A stretch of DNA of 64,000 bases from Cladophialophora immunda (Eukaryota > Ascomycota > Eurotiomycetes > Chaetothyriales > Herpotrichiellaceae), in the NCBI RefSeq assembly GCF_000835495.1, contig NW_015622541.1, positions 2,666,001-2,730,000 of the forward strand, given 5' to 3'. The position numbers were made by a program, and so were the translations under genes. Shown here piece by piece: positions 33,303 through 46,400 of the stretch (its first letter is position 1; each line of letters starts with the position of its first letter). The notes under the pieces are model-generated. The model was not told the origin of the DNA. It saw nothing but the letters and a program-made list of their open reading frames with translations, and made no database searches.

Positions 33303-35130
33303 ATGGGTGCAAGATCCATCTTCAATGTCCTGTGTTTGTGTCTCCTTGCCTTGTGCTTCACCGCTACCGCCCAAGCAAGTCTCCAGGAGCAGGTCCTCAG
33401 CACGTTCATCTACACCAGGTTAGACATGATACTTAGGCTGGAGGGTATGACAGTTTGCGCTGACTTTGGACAGATATGGCGATAGGACACCATTTGTGCT
33501 TCCCATCTCGCCCACTTTGACCCCTCTGGGTGCTCAGCAACTTTTCGAAGCCGGCGACCGAGTTCGCCAGAGATACCTCGTGCCAGTCGACGGCACGGCT
33601 GAGCCAACGACCATTGCTGGCATCGCGTCATATCAACTAGAGTACGACCAATTGACCATCGTGTCGACTGACGATCAATATGTGTTTGCTTCAGCCCAGG
33701 CATTCCTTCAAGGGCTATATCCGCCGCTGCAGACGTCGTCCAACTATACGTACATTGCTGGTCAAAGTACTATTCAGAATGGATCCAACCTGGTGGCTCC
33801 ACTGAACGGCTACCAGTATCCGAACATCAATACTGTCTCCAGTAACGATCTCAACTCAATCTGGGTCGGTGGGATGAGCAATTGCCCAGCATATGTGGCG
33901 TCAACGAACGATTACTACGGGACTCAGGCCTTCGAGAGCATTGAGAACAGCACCGCACAGTTCTATGCAAGCTTGCAGCCGGACTTCTTGGACGGAGTTT
34001 TCTCAGATGCGTCTGTCGGCTACTATGACGCCTATTACATCTATGACTACCTCAACTATGCGTCAATTCATAACACAAGTGCAGCGCAGCTCCTGTCCGC
34101 AGAAGATCTAACCAGAGCGAAGATCCTGTCCGATGACTGGGTTTTTGCCCTAAATGCCGACATCGACGCTTCGGGCTCTACTCCTGGTGACCACATACGA
34201 GCGATAGCCGGCCGCACTCTGGCTACACGCATCCTTCAAGCCTTTTATACGACCATCAACACCCAAGGAGCTTCAGACAAGATGACTCTATTCTTCGGGA
34301 GCTTCGAGCCAATGGTCGCATTCGCAGCTCTTGCCCAGGTAGTCTCACCTCAGAATGCTGCATTTTACAATGTCCCCGAGGCCGGTGCCAGCTTTATCTT
34401 CGAGCTCTACACTCTGCAGGCTGAAGGCGTCGACACTTATCCTGACACGTCGGACATCTTTGTCAGATTCCTCTACCAAAATGGGACGGGGTCCGATTCG
34501 TCGCTGGTGGAATATCCTCTCTTTGGGCTGAGCCCCAGCCAGACGAGCATCACTCTGGTAGATTTCATTGCGGGTCTGGAGAATTTCATGATCTTCAATG
34601 TGGAAGATTGGTGCACTACCTGCAATAGCTTCAGTGTCTTCTGCCCGGCGTTCACCGGGACCGATGGAAATCTCAACCCAACCACTGGATTCTCTCCCAG
34701 CCGTCACGGCTTGTCTCCCGTCGTGGCCGGTGTCATTGGAGCTGTTGTCACTCTTGCAGTGGCCGCTCTCTTATTTGGTATGGTGATGTTGCTGGGAGGT
34801 GTGAGATTACATCGCGTCCATTCCAAGCGCAGGTCCGAGTTGGGAGGATTCAAGGGTGGGAAGAAACTTGCCAGTGACCAGGATCTCACTCTTTCAAAGG
34901 GCGGTGCAGGTGCTGTTGTTGTGGCCAGTGAAGATCCTGCCTATCCAGCGCCTGTGAGAGGCCACGAACGCGTCGGAAGTTGGGAACTCAAGGATCAAGC
35001 AAAGGCCGAGGAGGCGCAGGGCCGCGTCCTCAGCCCAACTGATGTTCGACCGCGACGACCAAGTTATGAGGAAGACGACATGCCTATCAATCCCTTTACG
35101 CCTCCAGTCGCGCCGCACAACCATGTATAA
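33303..35130 (+). CDS. Histidine-acid-phosphatase-like membrane-anchored protein lacking the catalytic His
   Basis: Exons 33303-33418 and 33474-35130 give 590 residues. An N-terminal signal peptide (MGARSIFNVLCLCLLALCF) is followed at once by RYGDRTP, where active histidine acid phosphatases have RHGxRTP; the nucleophile His is Tyr (codon TAT, one transition from CAT). I also find no HD or HAE dipeptide, which normally supplies the proton donor; the matching region reads LFFGSFEP. The rest follows the family: SAQAFLQGLYPP, APLNGYQY, VGYYDAYYIYDYLN. Many Asn-x-Ser/Thr sites suggest secretion. One TM helix (about 420-447; VVAGVIGAVVTLAVAALLFG) and a cytosolic tail of about 130 residues follow. 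It is probably a cell-surface pseudoenzyme or sensor; altered catalysis cannot be excluded. Confidence 0.85.
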
Positions 35131-35732
35131 TGACTTATGACTGAGAAATGCCGGTGCTGGAGTACGGTGTCAATTGGGTTCTGCCACACCCATGATATCA
35201 CTGAGACAAAGTAAACACAAGGCTAATTGGGCAGCACAGCAGTGAAGAATTTTATCTGAACATTCACTAAACTCGTGGTCGTGAATTTGTCTTGCCAAAG
35301 ATTCTTCTGAGCCTTCTCAACTCGCCATCAATGTCTACTTTCTTCCTCTGCATCCCCAACCAACTGACCGCGACTGTCAACCCCGTCCACAGCATCATCA
35401 CTTCATCTTGGATTGCGCCCACGCTCGCGCCCGCGCCCGGATTGTTGGAAGGGCAAAGCAGCTTGGTGAGTGTAGGCCTTGTTTGCACCTTCCTCTCGCC
35501 CTACCCTGCGCCCTGCTCTTTCACTTGGAGAGAAAGGAAGCAACTGCCCTTGTGCGCCTGGTCATCGGTCGACCCCAAGACATCCAGTACACATCACTCT
35601 CGCTTTCGCCCATGCACGACTCCCCTTGACGGCTTTGCTGTTGTCCTCATCTCTTGCGGCGATTGCTTTTGGTCTCTCTTTGGCTATTCAACGGCACCCT
35701 CACTTGCGCTTGATACACGACATAGAGTCAAT
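35131..35732. other. Intergenic region
   Basis: The reading frame of the next gene is open through 35292-35732 and contains an ATG at 35332, but that part is Pro/Ser/Thr/Cys-rich without structure and is more likely leader. No separate gene. Confidence 0.5.
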
Positions 35733-38442
35733 ATGACTAACCAAAGCACACATAGCCCAGTCCGTCGACAGCGCAGATACACAGTTTCGCGTTTGCTTGA
35801 ACTGGCCCCTCAATCCAGGCCTGCTCATTTTGATCTGTCCAAATTCACATACGACGCAGCTCGGGGTGAGTCTCGATGTGCCTCACCCTGTGCAAGTCCA
35901 GACAATGCTAACTCCTGTCCAGCTGGGGTCGTCCCTCCACTAGGTGCCTGCGCCATGTCCAACCGACGGACTGCTAGCGACCGGCCTCGTGGCTGGTCAC
36001 AAGAATCTAGCAGCTCTCAAGAAGAAGTCATCCTCTATCGAGGCAATCGCATTGTCAACGCACCCGAACGACAGCCCACTGTCCCACCTTCGGAACATCG
36101 TGCCCAGCAAGACGAAGGCTTTGCTCGATTCCTCAAGAAACACTCTTCGCCTACCCATCAACGTGTCACTGCTGGAGGCCGGATCGTACCAATGGAACAG
36201 CGGGCACGGCCCCCTGTCTTCTCCTTGCCGCAAGCCAACCCAGACACAGAAGCAGATCGCAAGAACAGTACGCGCGATGAAGTTAATGGGGTCACCAAGC
36301 CGAGAGCTACTGCTCAGAGCGAGGCAAAAGAAACCATGACGGACAACAACATCCCTCAACCCCAGCCACTGTCACATTCTCATGTGCCTGGAGCTGCTGG
36401 AGTTGCTGATGCTTGTGAGACCACCGCAGCCGCCAATTTCAATGTCCTGCCCCTAAACAGTGTCTTTGCCTATGAGGGTGCTCACCATCAGCCAAATTAC
36501 CTGCAAGCTGTGACATCACCACCTTACTATCCACCGGTTGCAGGAGACGGGTACTTCATGCAGAATCCTCAACTTTACGCAGCCGGTGCTACGCCGCTGC
36601 CTGGCTTCAACAACCCGTTCGGCCTGGCCTTCCCACTGCCTTATGTCCCCAATCCCCAGATCCTAGGCCTCCCACCTGCTTGTGGTATCACCACTACTCC
36701 TACCGATTCTCAACCTCAAGAAGATGGATATAATCGACATATGCTTTCTGAAAGCACTGCGAACTTTGAGGAGCTCGATCGGCAACTCAAAGCTATTGAC
36801 CGCCATCGCGCGATGTCGGAGCTTGACCCATGCCTTGTGGATCAGCGCATTGCCATTGTCCAGTTGCGGGGGGAATACAAATCACAGATGACTTACTGGT
36901 CAGAGAAGCTAGGTCTTGATCCCAAAGCGCTTGCGAAAAGCACCACCCATCAGCCGAACAGCACTCTCAATGTGAAGGCTGCAACATACGTTCCGCTGAT
37001 GACCCTTCCCTCTCCTGAGACATTCCCCATCGGCACTGGCAACGGATCAGCTCCTCAAACCATGCAGTTCGAGGCCGAGAGGCCAAAATTTGATGTAAGG
37101 AGTACTCGTCGGCCCATTCCGATTGTGCCACCTCCGGAGGATTCACCAAGTCCAAAGAAGGATGTCGATGATAGAGCCGGATCAAAGACTGAGTCAATTG
37201 AGGTAGATGAATGGGGCCTCCGTATTGGTGCACCACCACCTGAGATCCAACGCCAGCAGAGTCAGATGTTGGAACAATTAGTCCGCGAATCCAGCATCTC
37301 CCCATTGGGTTCCAGTGAGAATGCACTCATTGTCACTCCCGGACCAAGCTCCCAGTCTATCAGCCCTCGGGAGCATCCGGGTGCAATGCAAGAGGCCCAG
37401 ATGATGCTCGAAATCGGCTCAGAGAGTGAGGAATGGTTGCCAACCAAGCCCGGTCGTGCGCCGCCAACTGTGGAAGCTTGCTATGAAGTCCAGCTTGACG
37501 CCATGCGCCTTCCTCCGGGGGTCACCAGCAAGGTGCGAATGCCTGATGGTACCATTACTGAGGTTCGGGGTCGTGGCTTGCAGCGTCCACCATCGTTCGA
37601 GATGGACGACTTTGAGAAGCGCTATTGGACGAAGAAGCCCATCGTCACCAAGGAAATGTGGAAGAATTTTGTCGAGGTACGAGCTTGTGGGGATGTTTCC
37701 AGCATTGTCGATAACCTTGAATTCAAAGCCTTTGGAATGGAAAGGTTTGTTCTTCGGCGGCGGGGGTTGAGTGGATGATTGTGCTAACTCTCTTCTCGCA
37801 GCGCTGAACGTCAGATGAAAGAGAACGCCAGAGAAGGGTTGTTGAGTCACAGCCCCGAAGCGTCAAATGGGAATAGTGGCGACTGCAAGAGCGTGGCAAA
37901 GGATGCAATCAAGTACGTGTTTCTTCAATATGTCTCTGGGACCTTGGAAAATGAACCTGACACCGTCCAGCACGCAGAACTTCTTCCCTGGATTTGTTCG
38001 CAAAGGGTACAGTTCGACTCTGGAGCCGTCAACTGGTTCTGACCCAAGTCTGTCGATCCTTAAGCAATCGTCAGCATCTTCACCATCGATTTGGTTGCGA
38101 GGAGAAGACAGAAGTGGTTGGGTCTCGAATGAGCATTTGAGGAACGGCCGAGTAACGGGATCTGAGACTCTGAACAACAAAGGCTTTTCATCCGTTTCTA
38201 TCCAGAACGTGCATGCCATGGGCCGTCTCCCACACTTGTTGGATGGCACCAATGATGGCCAGAGACTCTCGGCGAAGTCGATGCTCTCCGCAGCCAGCAA
38301 AGCCGCCACACCATATCTGACGCCAGGTGCAGTCCCCTCTCCCATGGGGTTCTACGAGCCGTATCTTCGAGAGACTCGCGGCATCGCCGTCGAGAACGAA
38401 GATGGGTTCCTGGCCCGAGTTCCTAAAAAGGAGGAAATGTAA
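35733..38442 (+). CDS. Unknown protein with a structured C-terminal third
   Basis: Exons 35733-35865, 35923-37744, 37802-37912 and 37971-38442 give 845 residues. I do not recognise the family. The N-terminus is basic (RRQRRYTVSRLLELAPQS). Most of the first 450 residues are disordered. A helical segment at about 325-400 (NFEELDRQLKAIDRHRAMSE, RIAIVQLRGEYKSQMTYWSEKL) could form a coiled coil. A constrained-looking part follows: EVDEWGLRIGAPPPE, YWTKKPIVTKEMWKNFVEV, and NTQNFFPGFVRKGYSS, which is rebuilt across the last intron. The introns at 35866-35922 and 37745-37801 both contain the branch-site word TGCTAAC. The first intron has no stop and a length divisible by three. No membrane segment is seen. 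The start at 35733 is the likely one; upstream frame lacks protein-like sequence. Confidence 0.83.
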
Positions 38443-40292
38443 GAAGACAAGACAAGCCAAAGAGGGTCTCTCCAAGTTGGGTGACAGCAGTCCGATTGAA
38501 TACCAGGGCTATTCCTCTTCAGGAGTGTATGATAACGCAGGAATTGGACATGTCTATTAGGTGACATTGCTTGGGGCCTAATGAGGTTGGTTTTATCGTG
38601 TCACCGAATATTGCAGGACAAGAGAAGAGACAAAAGTTGTCATTGGGCTTGACCTGGTTATGATAATGGGGACATTGTGGAGTGGTGCCATGGCCCGGGA
38701 TCAATTGGGTGATGGGCGACCTGGGAACAAGTGAACGACATGCACGTGTATTCAAGTACTGCGCGACATTGGAAGGAACAACAGTGAGGAGCAAGATACA
38801 GACACAAGTGGCTAATAAATGCCAGTAGGATATCTGCGAATACGAATAAGGCAGAATAACTTGGAACATTGCAGCCTGCTACGCCTCGGAGTCTTGAGTC
38901 AGTGGATGTCATTGTTATTCCCTACGTTGTCGGTGGAGTTTGAAGCTTCAACAATCCCACTCAGAGGCAACGAACGGACGAGATAGTAACATGGAGGAAT
39001 CGAGACTAGCCAATTGGTGGGAGCGGGAGTGGTGGTGCTTCTGTGTGGCAAGATGGAGAATTCTCGTGCTGAGAAATCAACCGTGGGAAGGGCAGGAGAC
39101 GGAATTGATATGCATATGCACAGTGACGACGAGGGTGGGTGAGGACTTCCGATTCGAGACATGACAATCAAGGGCCAGGCCAGGTCAAGCAAACCATGGC
39201 AGGGCAAATGGGACCTCGTGGAGATGGAATGGAGAGAACTGGACTCCATAGCATCGTCAGGTGGGTTGTGTCTAGCCATTTGGCCCTGTGCCGGTGACAA
39301 TGGAAATGCGCGGGCTAGACGAACAGAGAGAGACCGAGAGACACGCGGCGCAGCGACAGGGACGGGCAGAGGACACGGTCGATATCTTTCACTACCGTGC
39401 CTGGGCCTAGGTACTCCGTATATCACCACCGTTTGGAGCATTTGATTGGACTTGTTGTCGTCCAAGAAGAAAAGCACCCCTCGCTTTCAGAATTTTGGAG
39501 ATATAAGGTTTAGTAGGTTTATTAGCCATAGCAGCAGGGGACAGTCAAGGTTGGGTAAGAGGAAAAAGGCGACAGAGCCCGTTTGTACCGAGCGAGAGAG
39601 CGAGAGCGATTGCGGCTGCGGCTGTGACTGCGGACTGCGACTTGGGACTGCGAGGGGAACCACCAATCCTACCACCCACTCATAGCAGCTACCAACCTAA
39701 CAACCTACCTACCACCACAACAAGCAACGAAATACTCCGTACCCAAAGCCCAACTCCCGCCTGCGGTCCCTCGAGCCCTCCACGCTCCAACAAAAGTCCT
39801 TCCTCTCCTGCCTCTTCCTCCACCGCAACTGACTAAACCCATATCAATTCCACCCCCCATCCACCCCCCAATTCTATTTCTCAGTTCTTACTTCCCTTTT
39901 CCACAAAGGAAGTACCACAACCCCCTCCCCTTTCCGACTGGGGACTTGACTCGTACTGGCCGAGAAACCCAACATCTCCGTTTCCTTGGACAGACGTCGT
40001 CCATCTTCATCTGAGGACAGATCCCTGACATGGCGCACCACAGATAGCCCTGCCCGCACCCGATCCTCCCTCGTTCGTCCCTTGTCCGTCCTCCGTACAA
40101 CCCAAAACGTCCTGTCCGAACTTCACCTCTTCAGAACAGCCCCCAGTCCGCTCTTTGTTCGCCCCATTCCTCTGTCTGGGCTGAACGGGCCCTCTCTCCT
40201 CCCACCTCCCTCTCTATCTACATAGAACAGAGGGCTCCTCTCCCTTGATACACTGATTCTGTGGATCCATTGAATTGGCACCCTGCAGCATC
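38443..40292. other. Long upstream/leader region of the kinase gene
   Basis: About 1.85 kb. From about 39690 it is pyrimidine-rich (ACCTACC, CTCC runs), as in fungal 5' leaders. A complete five-codon upstream ORF lies at 40030-40047. A GCGGCTGTGACTGCGGACTG-type repeat lies near 39613-39650. The minus-strand 192-codon ORF (38899-39477) is not supported. Confidence 0.5.
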
Positions 40293-42361
40293 ATGGCCGC
40301 CACCACCGAGAAACGCAATTTTTCCTCCTTGTCCTTCTCCTCCAAGAAGCATCTGAACGGCGAACCTGGCGCCGGTGCCCACACTCCGACGACGACCAAG
40401 CTGAAAAACTTCTTCCGTATCAACAGTGGTGGAAGTCAAACCTCGATAGGCTCGGATGGCTTGCCTACTCCCAAGACCGAGTCCAAACCAGTCAAGCAGT
40501 CCAGATTCTTACCCGGCTTAAGTAGAAACAGGTCGACTACGATTGCCAGTGAAGGACACCCCCTCGACGACGCTATTGCCTCACCGACAGCCCAGGCCAA
40601 CCCTTACTTCGTCCATCAAGGCCCTCCTGCCTTGCGCCACCGTAATGAGGGCAGCGTTCCCCCTTCCCCTCCGGATACACCAAAAGTTCATGTGAACGGT
40701 ACGGCGGTGGAAGAGAAGGCAGTTACGGCTGGCAAGGAAGAACTGGCGCGGAAATTGAGAAGAGTGGCGTCTGCCCCAAATGCACAAGGTCTTTTCAGTG
40801 GCAACAAGCCGACTACGGAGCGTCCGTCGACAGCAGAACTGGGAAAGGAGCCTCTAGCAGTGGTCAATGGTTCATCGCCCAAGTTGGGCATGATTCCTCA
40901 GGAGGACTCGAGCACTCACAGCCTCCCGCCCAAACCTGGCAAAATCCCTCTCCCGGGACAGATCCGCCAATCCGTCGCCTTTCGAAGAACCTACAGCTCC
41001 AATTCGATCAAAGTGCGCAATGTCGAAGTGGGCCCGCACAGTTTCGATAAGATCAAATTGATCGGCAAGGGTGATGTTGGCAAGGTATACCTCGTGCGCG
41101 AAAAGAAATCGAACCGGCTGTATGCCATGAAAGGTTGGTCGCACCAATTCTGTGGCTCCCAAGAAGACGTCCCCTAACTTCGGACAGTTCTCAGCAAGAA
41201 GGAAATGATAAAGCGTAACAAAATCAAGAGGGCACTGGCCGAACAAGAGATCTTGGCCACGAGCAATCATCCTTTCATTGTTACCCTATATCATTCTTTC
41301 CAGTCGGAAGATCATCTATACCTATGCATGGAGTATTGTAGCGGAGGTGAGTTTTTCAGGGCATTACAAACTCGTCCGAACAAATGTGTCGGCGAGGAAG
41401 ATGCCCGGTTCTACGCTGCAGAAGTCACAGCTGCGCTGGAGTATCTGCACCTGATGGGCTTCATCTACCGTGATTTGAAGCCAGAAAGTGAGTGCTTTCG
41501 ACGCCCACCATGCTTTCTGCTTGCTGACTTTGTCTCAGACATTCTCCTTCATCAGTCGGGACATATCATGTTGTCAGACTTTGATTTGTCCAAACAGTCG
41601 GATTCTGGCGGTGCGCCGACCATGATCCTGGGCACTCGCAATGCATCGAACCCCACTGGGTATCCTCTGGTCGATACCAAGTCTTGCATTGCCGACTTCC
41701 GCACAAATTCGTTTGTCGGCACGGAAGAGTATATTGCTCCCGAAGTGATCAAAGGCAATGGACATACCAGCGCGGTGGACTGGTGGACTCTCGGCATCCT
41801 GATCTACGAGATGCTGTTTGGAACGACCCCGTTCAAGGGCAAAAACCGGAACGCGACCTTTGCAAACATTCTGAGGGACGAAGTGCCTTTCCCAGACCAT
41901 TCACACGTGACCCAAGTCAGCAAGTGAGTACTTTGAGCTGGACGTAGGATTCTGGATCTTCACTAACCTCTCCCAGCCTCTGCAAGTCGCTTATCCGGAA
42001 GCTTTTGATCAAAGACGAGGTCAAACGATTGGGCTCTCGGGCAGGCGCCTCGGACGTGAAAAATCATCCCTTTTTCCGACCTATAACTTGGGCTCTTCTC
42101 CGCCATATGAAGCCGCCTATGATTCCTCACCAAGGCAAGGCCATCGACACAGTCAACTTTAGGACGGTCAAGGATAGCGGCAGCGTCGACATTGGTGGTC
42201 CAGCAAGTCGACTAAAGGGTGTGCCGCTAGATTCGGCTCTGGCGACTCCGGGAGGCGAGATTGCGGATCCGTTCCTGGAGTTCAACAGTGTGACACTGCA
42301 TCACGACGACGAAGACGCGATCATGATGCAAGACAGCGGAACTACACATACTGGGCGGTGA
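40293..42361 (+). CDS. nrc-2: AGC-family protein kinase, NRC-2/Fpk1 type (flippase kinase)
   Basis: Exons 40293-41133, 41188-41487, 41539-41923 and 41977-42361 give 636 residues. Yeast Fpk1 phosphorylates lipid flippases at the plasma membrane and responds to sphingolipids; Neurospora NRC-2 restrains conidiation. A disordered Ser-rich N-terminus of about 250 residues precedes the kinase domain (about 250-545): [11 protein letters not shown] loop, AMK lysine, YRDLKPENILL catalytic loop, and DFDLS in place of DFG. DFD and the long insert before the activation loop (about 35 residues, ending [15 protein letters not shown]) are hallmarks of this AGC subgroup. The C-terminal extension contains NHPFF and further AGC-tail sequence. 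Three introns of 51-54 bp lie inside the kinase domain; each removal restores a conserved motif (AMK-VL, KPE-NILL, VSN-LCK). Confidence 0.95.
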
Positions 42362-43410
42362 CGGGCCTTATTTTTCTTTTCTTTCCTGAGAAAGCTTGTG
42401 GCCCATGTCGTGGTGGTCAATTACTGGTGCTGCACAGGCGTTAGGGGGCGTACGGAAAGGGATAAAATATGTCACGAGACACGAAGGTCAAGCGGCTCAC
42501 TCGTCCCTTTTGATGATGATGGAAGAACGCTGTGAGTTCTAGGGTCTCCCGAGCATATGCGGCGTTTGAGATATTCCCAAAAATAGCGCATGTACAGATA
42601 TACAGGGCACTGCTGCAGACAAGGGAGGGGGAGTCTTGCCTGCGCTCTCGCTCCCTCTCTCTGTCTCTATACTAGGAATGAGCTTGTGGAATCTTTTTCC
42701 ATGTCCCTCTCGGCTGCGTTTGGCCGAGTCTTTGCACGCCGACGACTCGTGAGGGCGCACGATCTGCCAACAGCGAGCCTCTAACTCCTCATGTGTTTAG
42801 ACGCACCTGGTCGCCTCGCCACAGTCGGGCCATCGTCGTCATAGTGTCGACACTATCCGCGCTTAAAGCTTTGGGCGGTCAAACGGCCAGGGGAAGGCGG
42901 TCTGCATCCGCCAATCAGACCGGGACCGAAAAATCAATTGCGGAGGCCAATGAATTTTGGCAGCTGTAACACGCCTCCTTTGCAATCTTTTCACGGTCAT
43001 CAGCAGCGTCGCACAAAACCTCATCCGTGCTCCCCCGTCGGTCAAGGGCAGGCTCAAATCCTCCCTCCGCAGTCGAAGCGGCAAGCGGCAAGCGGCGAGA
43101 TACCAGCAGCTCGGAGATATTTTCACCTCTTTTTTACCCTCAGCTGCCCCCTCCACGTGTGACCCTGTGCACGTTCATCCTCCCTTCCTCTGATCCAACG
43201 AGCATGGCCAGGTGCTCACGGTTCCATCCCTTCATTCCTGTCCTCCGCGTGCGAATCAGAATGACCATCCTACTGTAGTCGCTCTCTCCCGTGCTGTCAA
43301 TGGCTTCTATGTTCCCTCATCCCTAACGCTCCCTGCTCTGTTCCTCACGCCGAGGCCGGTCTGAAATTCTAGACCAGATTGAGCGATTAGTTGGGAAGGT
43401 CTCGGACATC
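42362..43410. other. Intergenic region, no supported gene
   Basis: About 1.05 kb holding the kinase 3' end and GDE1 upstream region. Several overlapping short ORFs at 42860-43280 are low-complexity shadows. Confidence 0.55.
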
Positions 43411-46400
43411 ATGAAGTTCGGACGGAATCTTCCTCGAAACCAAGTCCCGGAATGGGCATCCTCCTACATAAACTACAAGGTCCTGAAGAAGCTCATCAAG
43501 GCCGCTGCCACTGGAGCAGAGAAACAAGATGGAGAAATTCCCGATCTGGCTGGTAGGATTGGGTTGAAATGAAAACCAACCTGCGTGAAACTCATGTTCT
43601 ATTCTAGGATTCTTCTACACCTTAGACCGCAATCTCGAGGATGTGGATCACTTCTACAACAAGAAGTTCCAGGACTTTTCGCGGCGTCTGAAACTTCTCG
43701 AAGACAGGTACGGAATCTCCCCTCAAGCTGCGACCCAGCTCGATGCGGATGATCGCGAAGACCTCCTGGCGGCGCTTTTGGAATTGCGAGGCGATCTGAG
43801 GAAGCTACAATGGTACGGAGAAGTCAACAGAAGAGGCTTTATCAAGATCACAAAGAAGTTGGACAAAAGGATCCCGGCGGCGCATGCGCAGAAGAAATAT
43901 CTCGAACTGAAGGTGGACCCCTCGGCCTTTGCAACAAATACCCAGCTGTTTGCCTCATTGAATAAAATCAATGATTGGATCTCTGTGCTGAGTGAGGTTG
44001 CCGCCGCTCCCCCGAATACCGCTGACGACGTTGCTTCCATCTCCTCGGGGTCATTGAAGCGCACAACTTCTCGGCCTTCAGTGAACATTTCTGTTGAACA
44101 GTTGGCCAAAGTGGAAACCAATATCCGCCAGGATGATGCGCAAAGCCTGGAAGAATGGATCGTGGGAATAACGAAACCAGGAACTGAAAACTCCGAGGCG
44201 GCGGTGCAATTGCTGTTGAATAATCTCTTGCAGAGGGCAATTTCCTCGCGGAGTCGGGCTTGCACAGCGCGCCTGCTGCGTGAGATTGTCTTCCTGGACG
44301 CTCAAGACGACATCAACCGCCGCAACTGCATTCATCGTCTTATAATTTCGGTCGGCCGCAAACAGTCGCATGCGAGTCAGGAACCTGCCACCGAACCCCA
44401 GGCAGATGCTGAAGCAGATCTCCACAACTTCATCACACCTGCAGCGCATCCGTCCCCTGCCCTGAAGCGCTCGATCGTGCAAGAAGATCAACGAGTGCAA
44501 AACGTGACGCGTGAAAACGAGGCTGTTTTGTTCCTCCAATTTCTACTCGACCACCTGAATCCTTCACAACGGCCTGCTTTGTTGGCGAGAGACAGTGCAG
44601 GAAGGACCCCTCTACATTTCGCGGCAGAGTACGGCATTAGGGTCATGTGTGAGATCATCATTGAGCATCTACAAGCGTGGAAATTGTTCGATGTCGCCGA
44701 AGGTATTGACGGTCCTAAATGGCAGGACGAGGACGGATGGGCACCTCTGCATCTCAGCGCCATTGGCGGTCATCCGTTGACAACTAAGGCTTTGCTCGAT
44801 GCCGAGAAGAGCATGAGCTCCTCTATCAAGCGGAGATCAGCCAAGTCGTCGATTGTTTTAGCTTTGGCCACCAAAGCAAACTTCATCGAAATCGTCCGGC
44901 TTCTTATACAAGCAGGTGTCGACATCAATCACCAGGATGAGCTAGGCGATACGGCGCTCCATGTCGCTGCTAGATTTGGCCATGTGGAATGTGCAAGGCT
45001 ACTACTCGAGGGCACAGGTGAACAGAAGGCTAATATTGAGCTACCTGAAAAAACTTACGGATGGACACCAATGTTCATTGCTTGTGTCGACGGCCATCTT
45101 CCGGTTGTAGAGCTGCTCATCGAACACGGAGCTGATCTTGAGCGCCTGGATTCATCAGGCTGGAATGCAAAGGAGCACGCAGCTTTGAGAGGACATATCG
45201 ACATAGCACAGAGGCTCGACAGCGTCATGCCTGAACCCGAGGCGGAACCGGATGTTTCTATAGCTTCGACATCTCCTCCATTGTTGTCATCCCTAACCGA
45301 GCGAAACTCCAATGGTCTGGGGTCAAATGGGCAAACAATCAAGACCACCGAAGCTGTCAAGACCTTTGGTCATCGATATTTGACAGACAAGAGCATGATC
45401 TTGGTCAGCCTTGGTACCATGGATACTCGCAAAAGTATTCGTGCGGTTAATCTTGATCGGATCCCACTATCAAGCGCTCACTCGACACAGCTCGATACCG
45501 CGCTGTCCATTGTCGTCTCAGCCAAAGCCGCCGAGGGCGAGCCTGAAGTCATTGACCTTCCAGTCCAGGACAACATTTCGACAGAACCAATTGTCTTCCA
45601 TTCAGCCGATCCATCTAAAGTCAAGCTTTACTTTGACCTGATTCCGACTTATGCTGGCTCTCAAGAACGCGTGGTCGGGCGTGGTGTTGCCTTGCTGTCA
45701 AGCATCAAGTCAAGCGTTGGAACAAAAAGAATGTCGCTACAAGGCGACGTGACAGTCCCAATTGTCGCGGCGAGCGACCTTGAGGTCATTGGCTCGGTTA
45801 CCTTCAACTTTCTCGTCATTACACCTTTCAAACATCCCAATATGTCGGTCACGGAAAATCAGACGTACTGGAGGAGTATGGCGTCGACCATGGTCATTGG
45901 CCACCGTGGCCTGGGCAAGAATTTCGCCGCCGGTAGACGGTCTCTACAGCTAGGCGAGAACACCATTCAATCCTTCATCGCCGCGGCAAACCTGGGCGCC
46001 TCGTACGTCGAGTTTGACGTGCAACTCACGAAAGACCACGTGCCTGTTATCTATCATGATTTCCTCGTCAGCGAAACGGGTATCGATGCCCCTGTGCATA
46101 CGCTCACCCTCGAACAATTTCTCCACGTCAATGACATGCGAACGCCCCGCCATTCTAGACCTGCTTCGCCTGTGCCATTTGAAAAGCCGAAGTCAGCGAG
46201 TCTGAAGAACGTCGACCGAGATCTACGAGCGTCTAGACTAAGATCCATGTCTGTGAGCGGAGCAACCAGCAACGAGTCCCTCGAGATGGACGAGCGAATG
46301 AAACATACCCGCGATTTCAAGAAGAAAGGCTTCAAAGGCAACACCCGGGGCAACCATATCCAAGCGCCCTTTGCCACCCTCGAAGAGATGTTCAAGAAGA

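Noticed and set aside
38899..39477. 192-codon minus-strand ORF
   Set aside because: Composition is Ser/Pro-rich without structure; it lies in the upstream region of the kinase gene.
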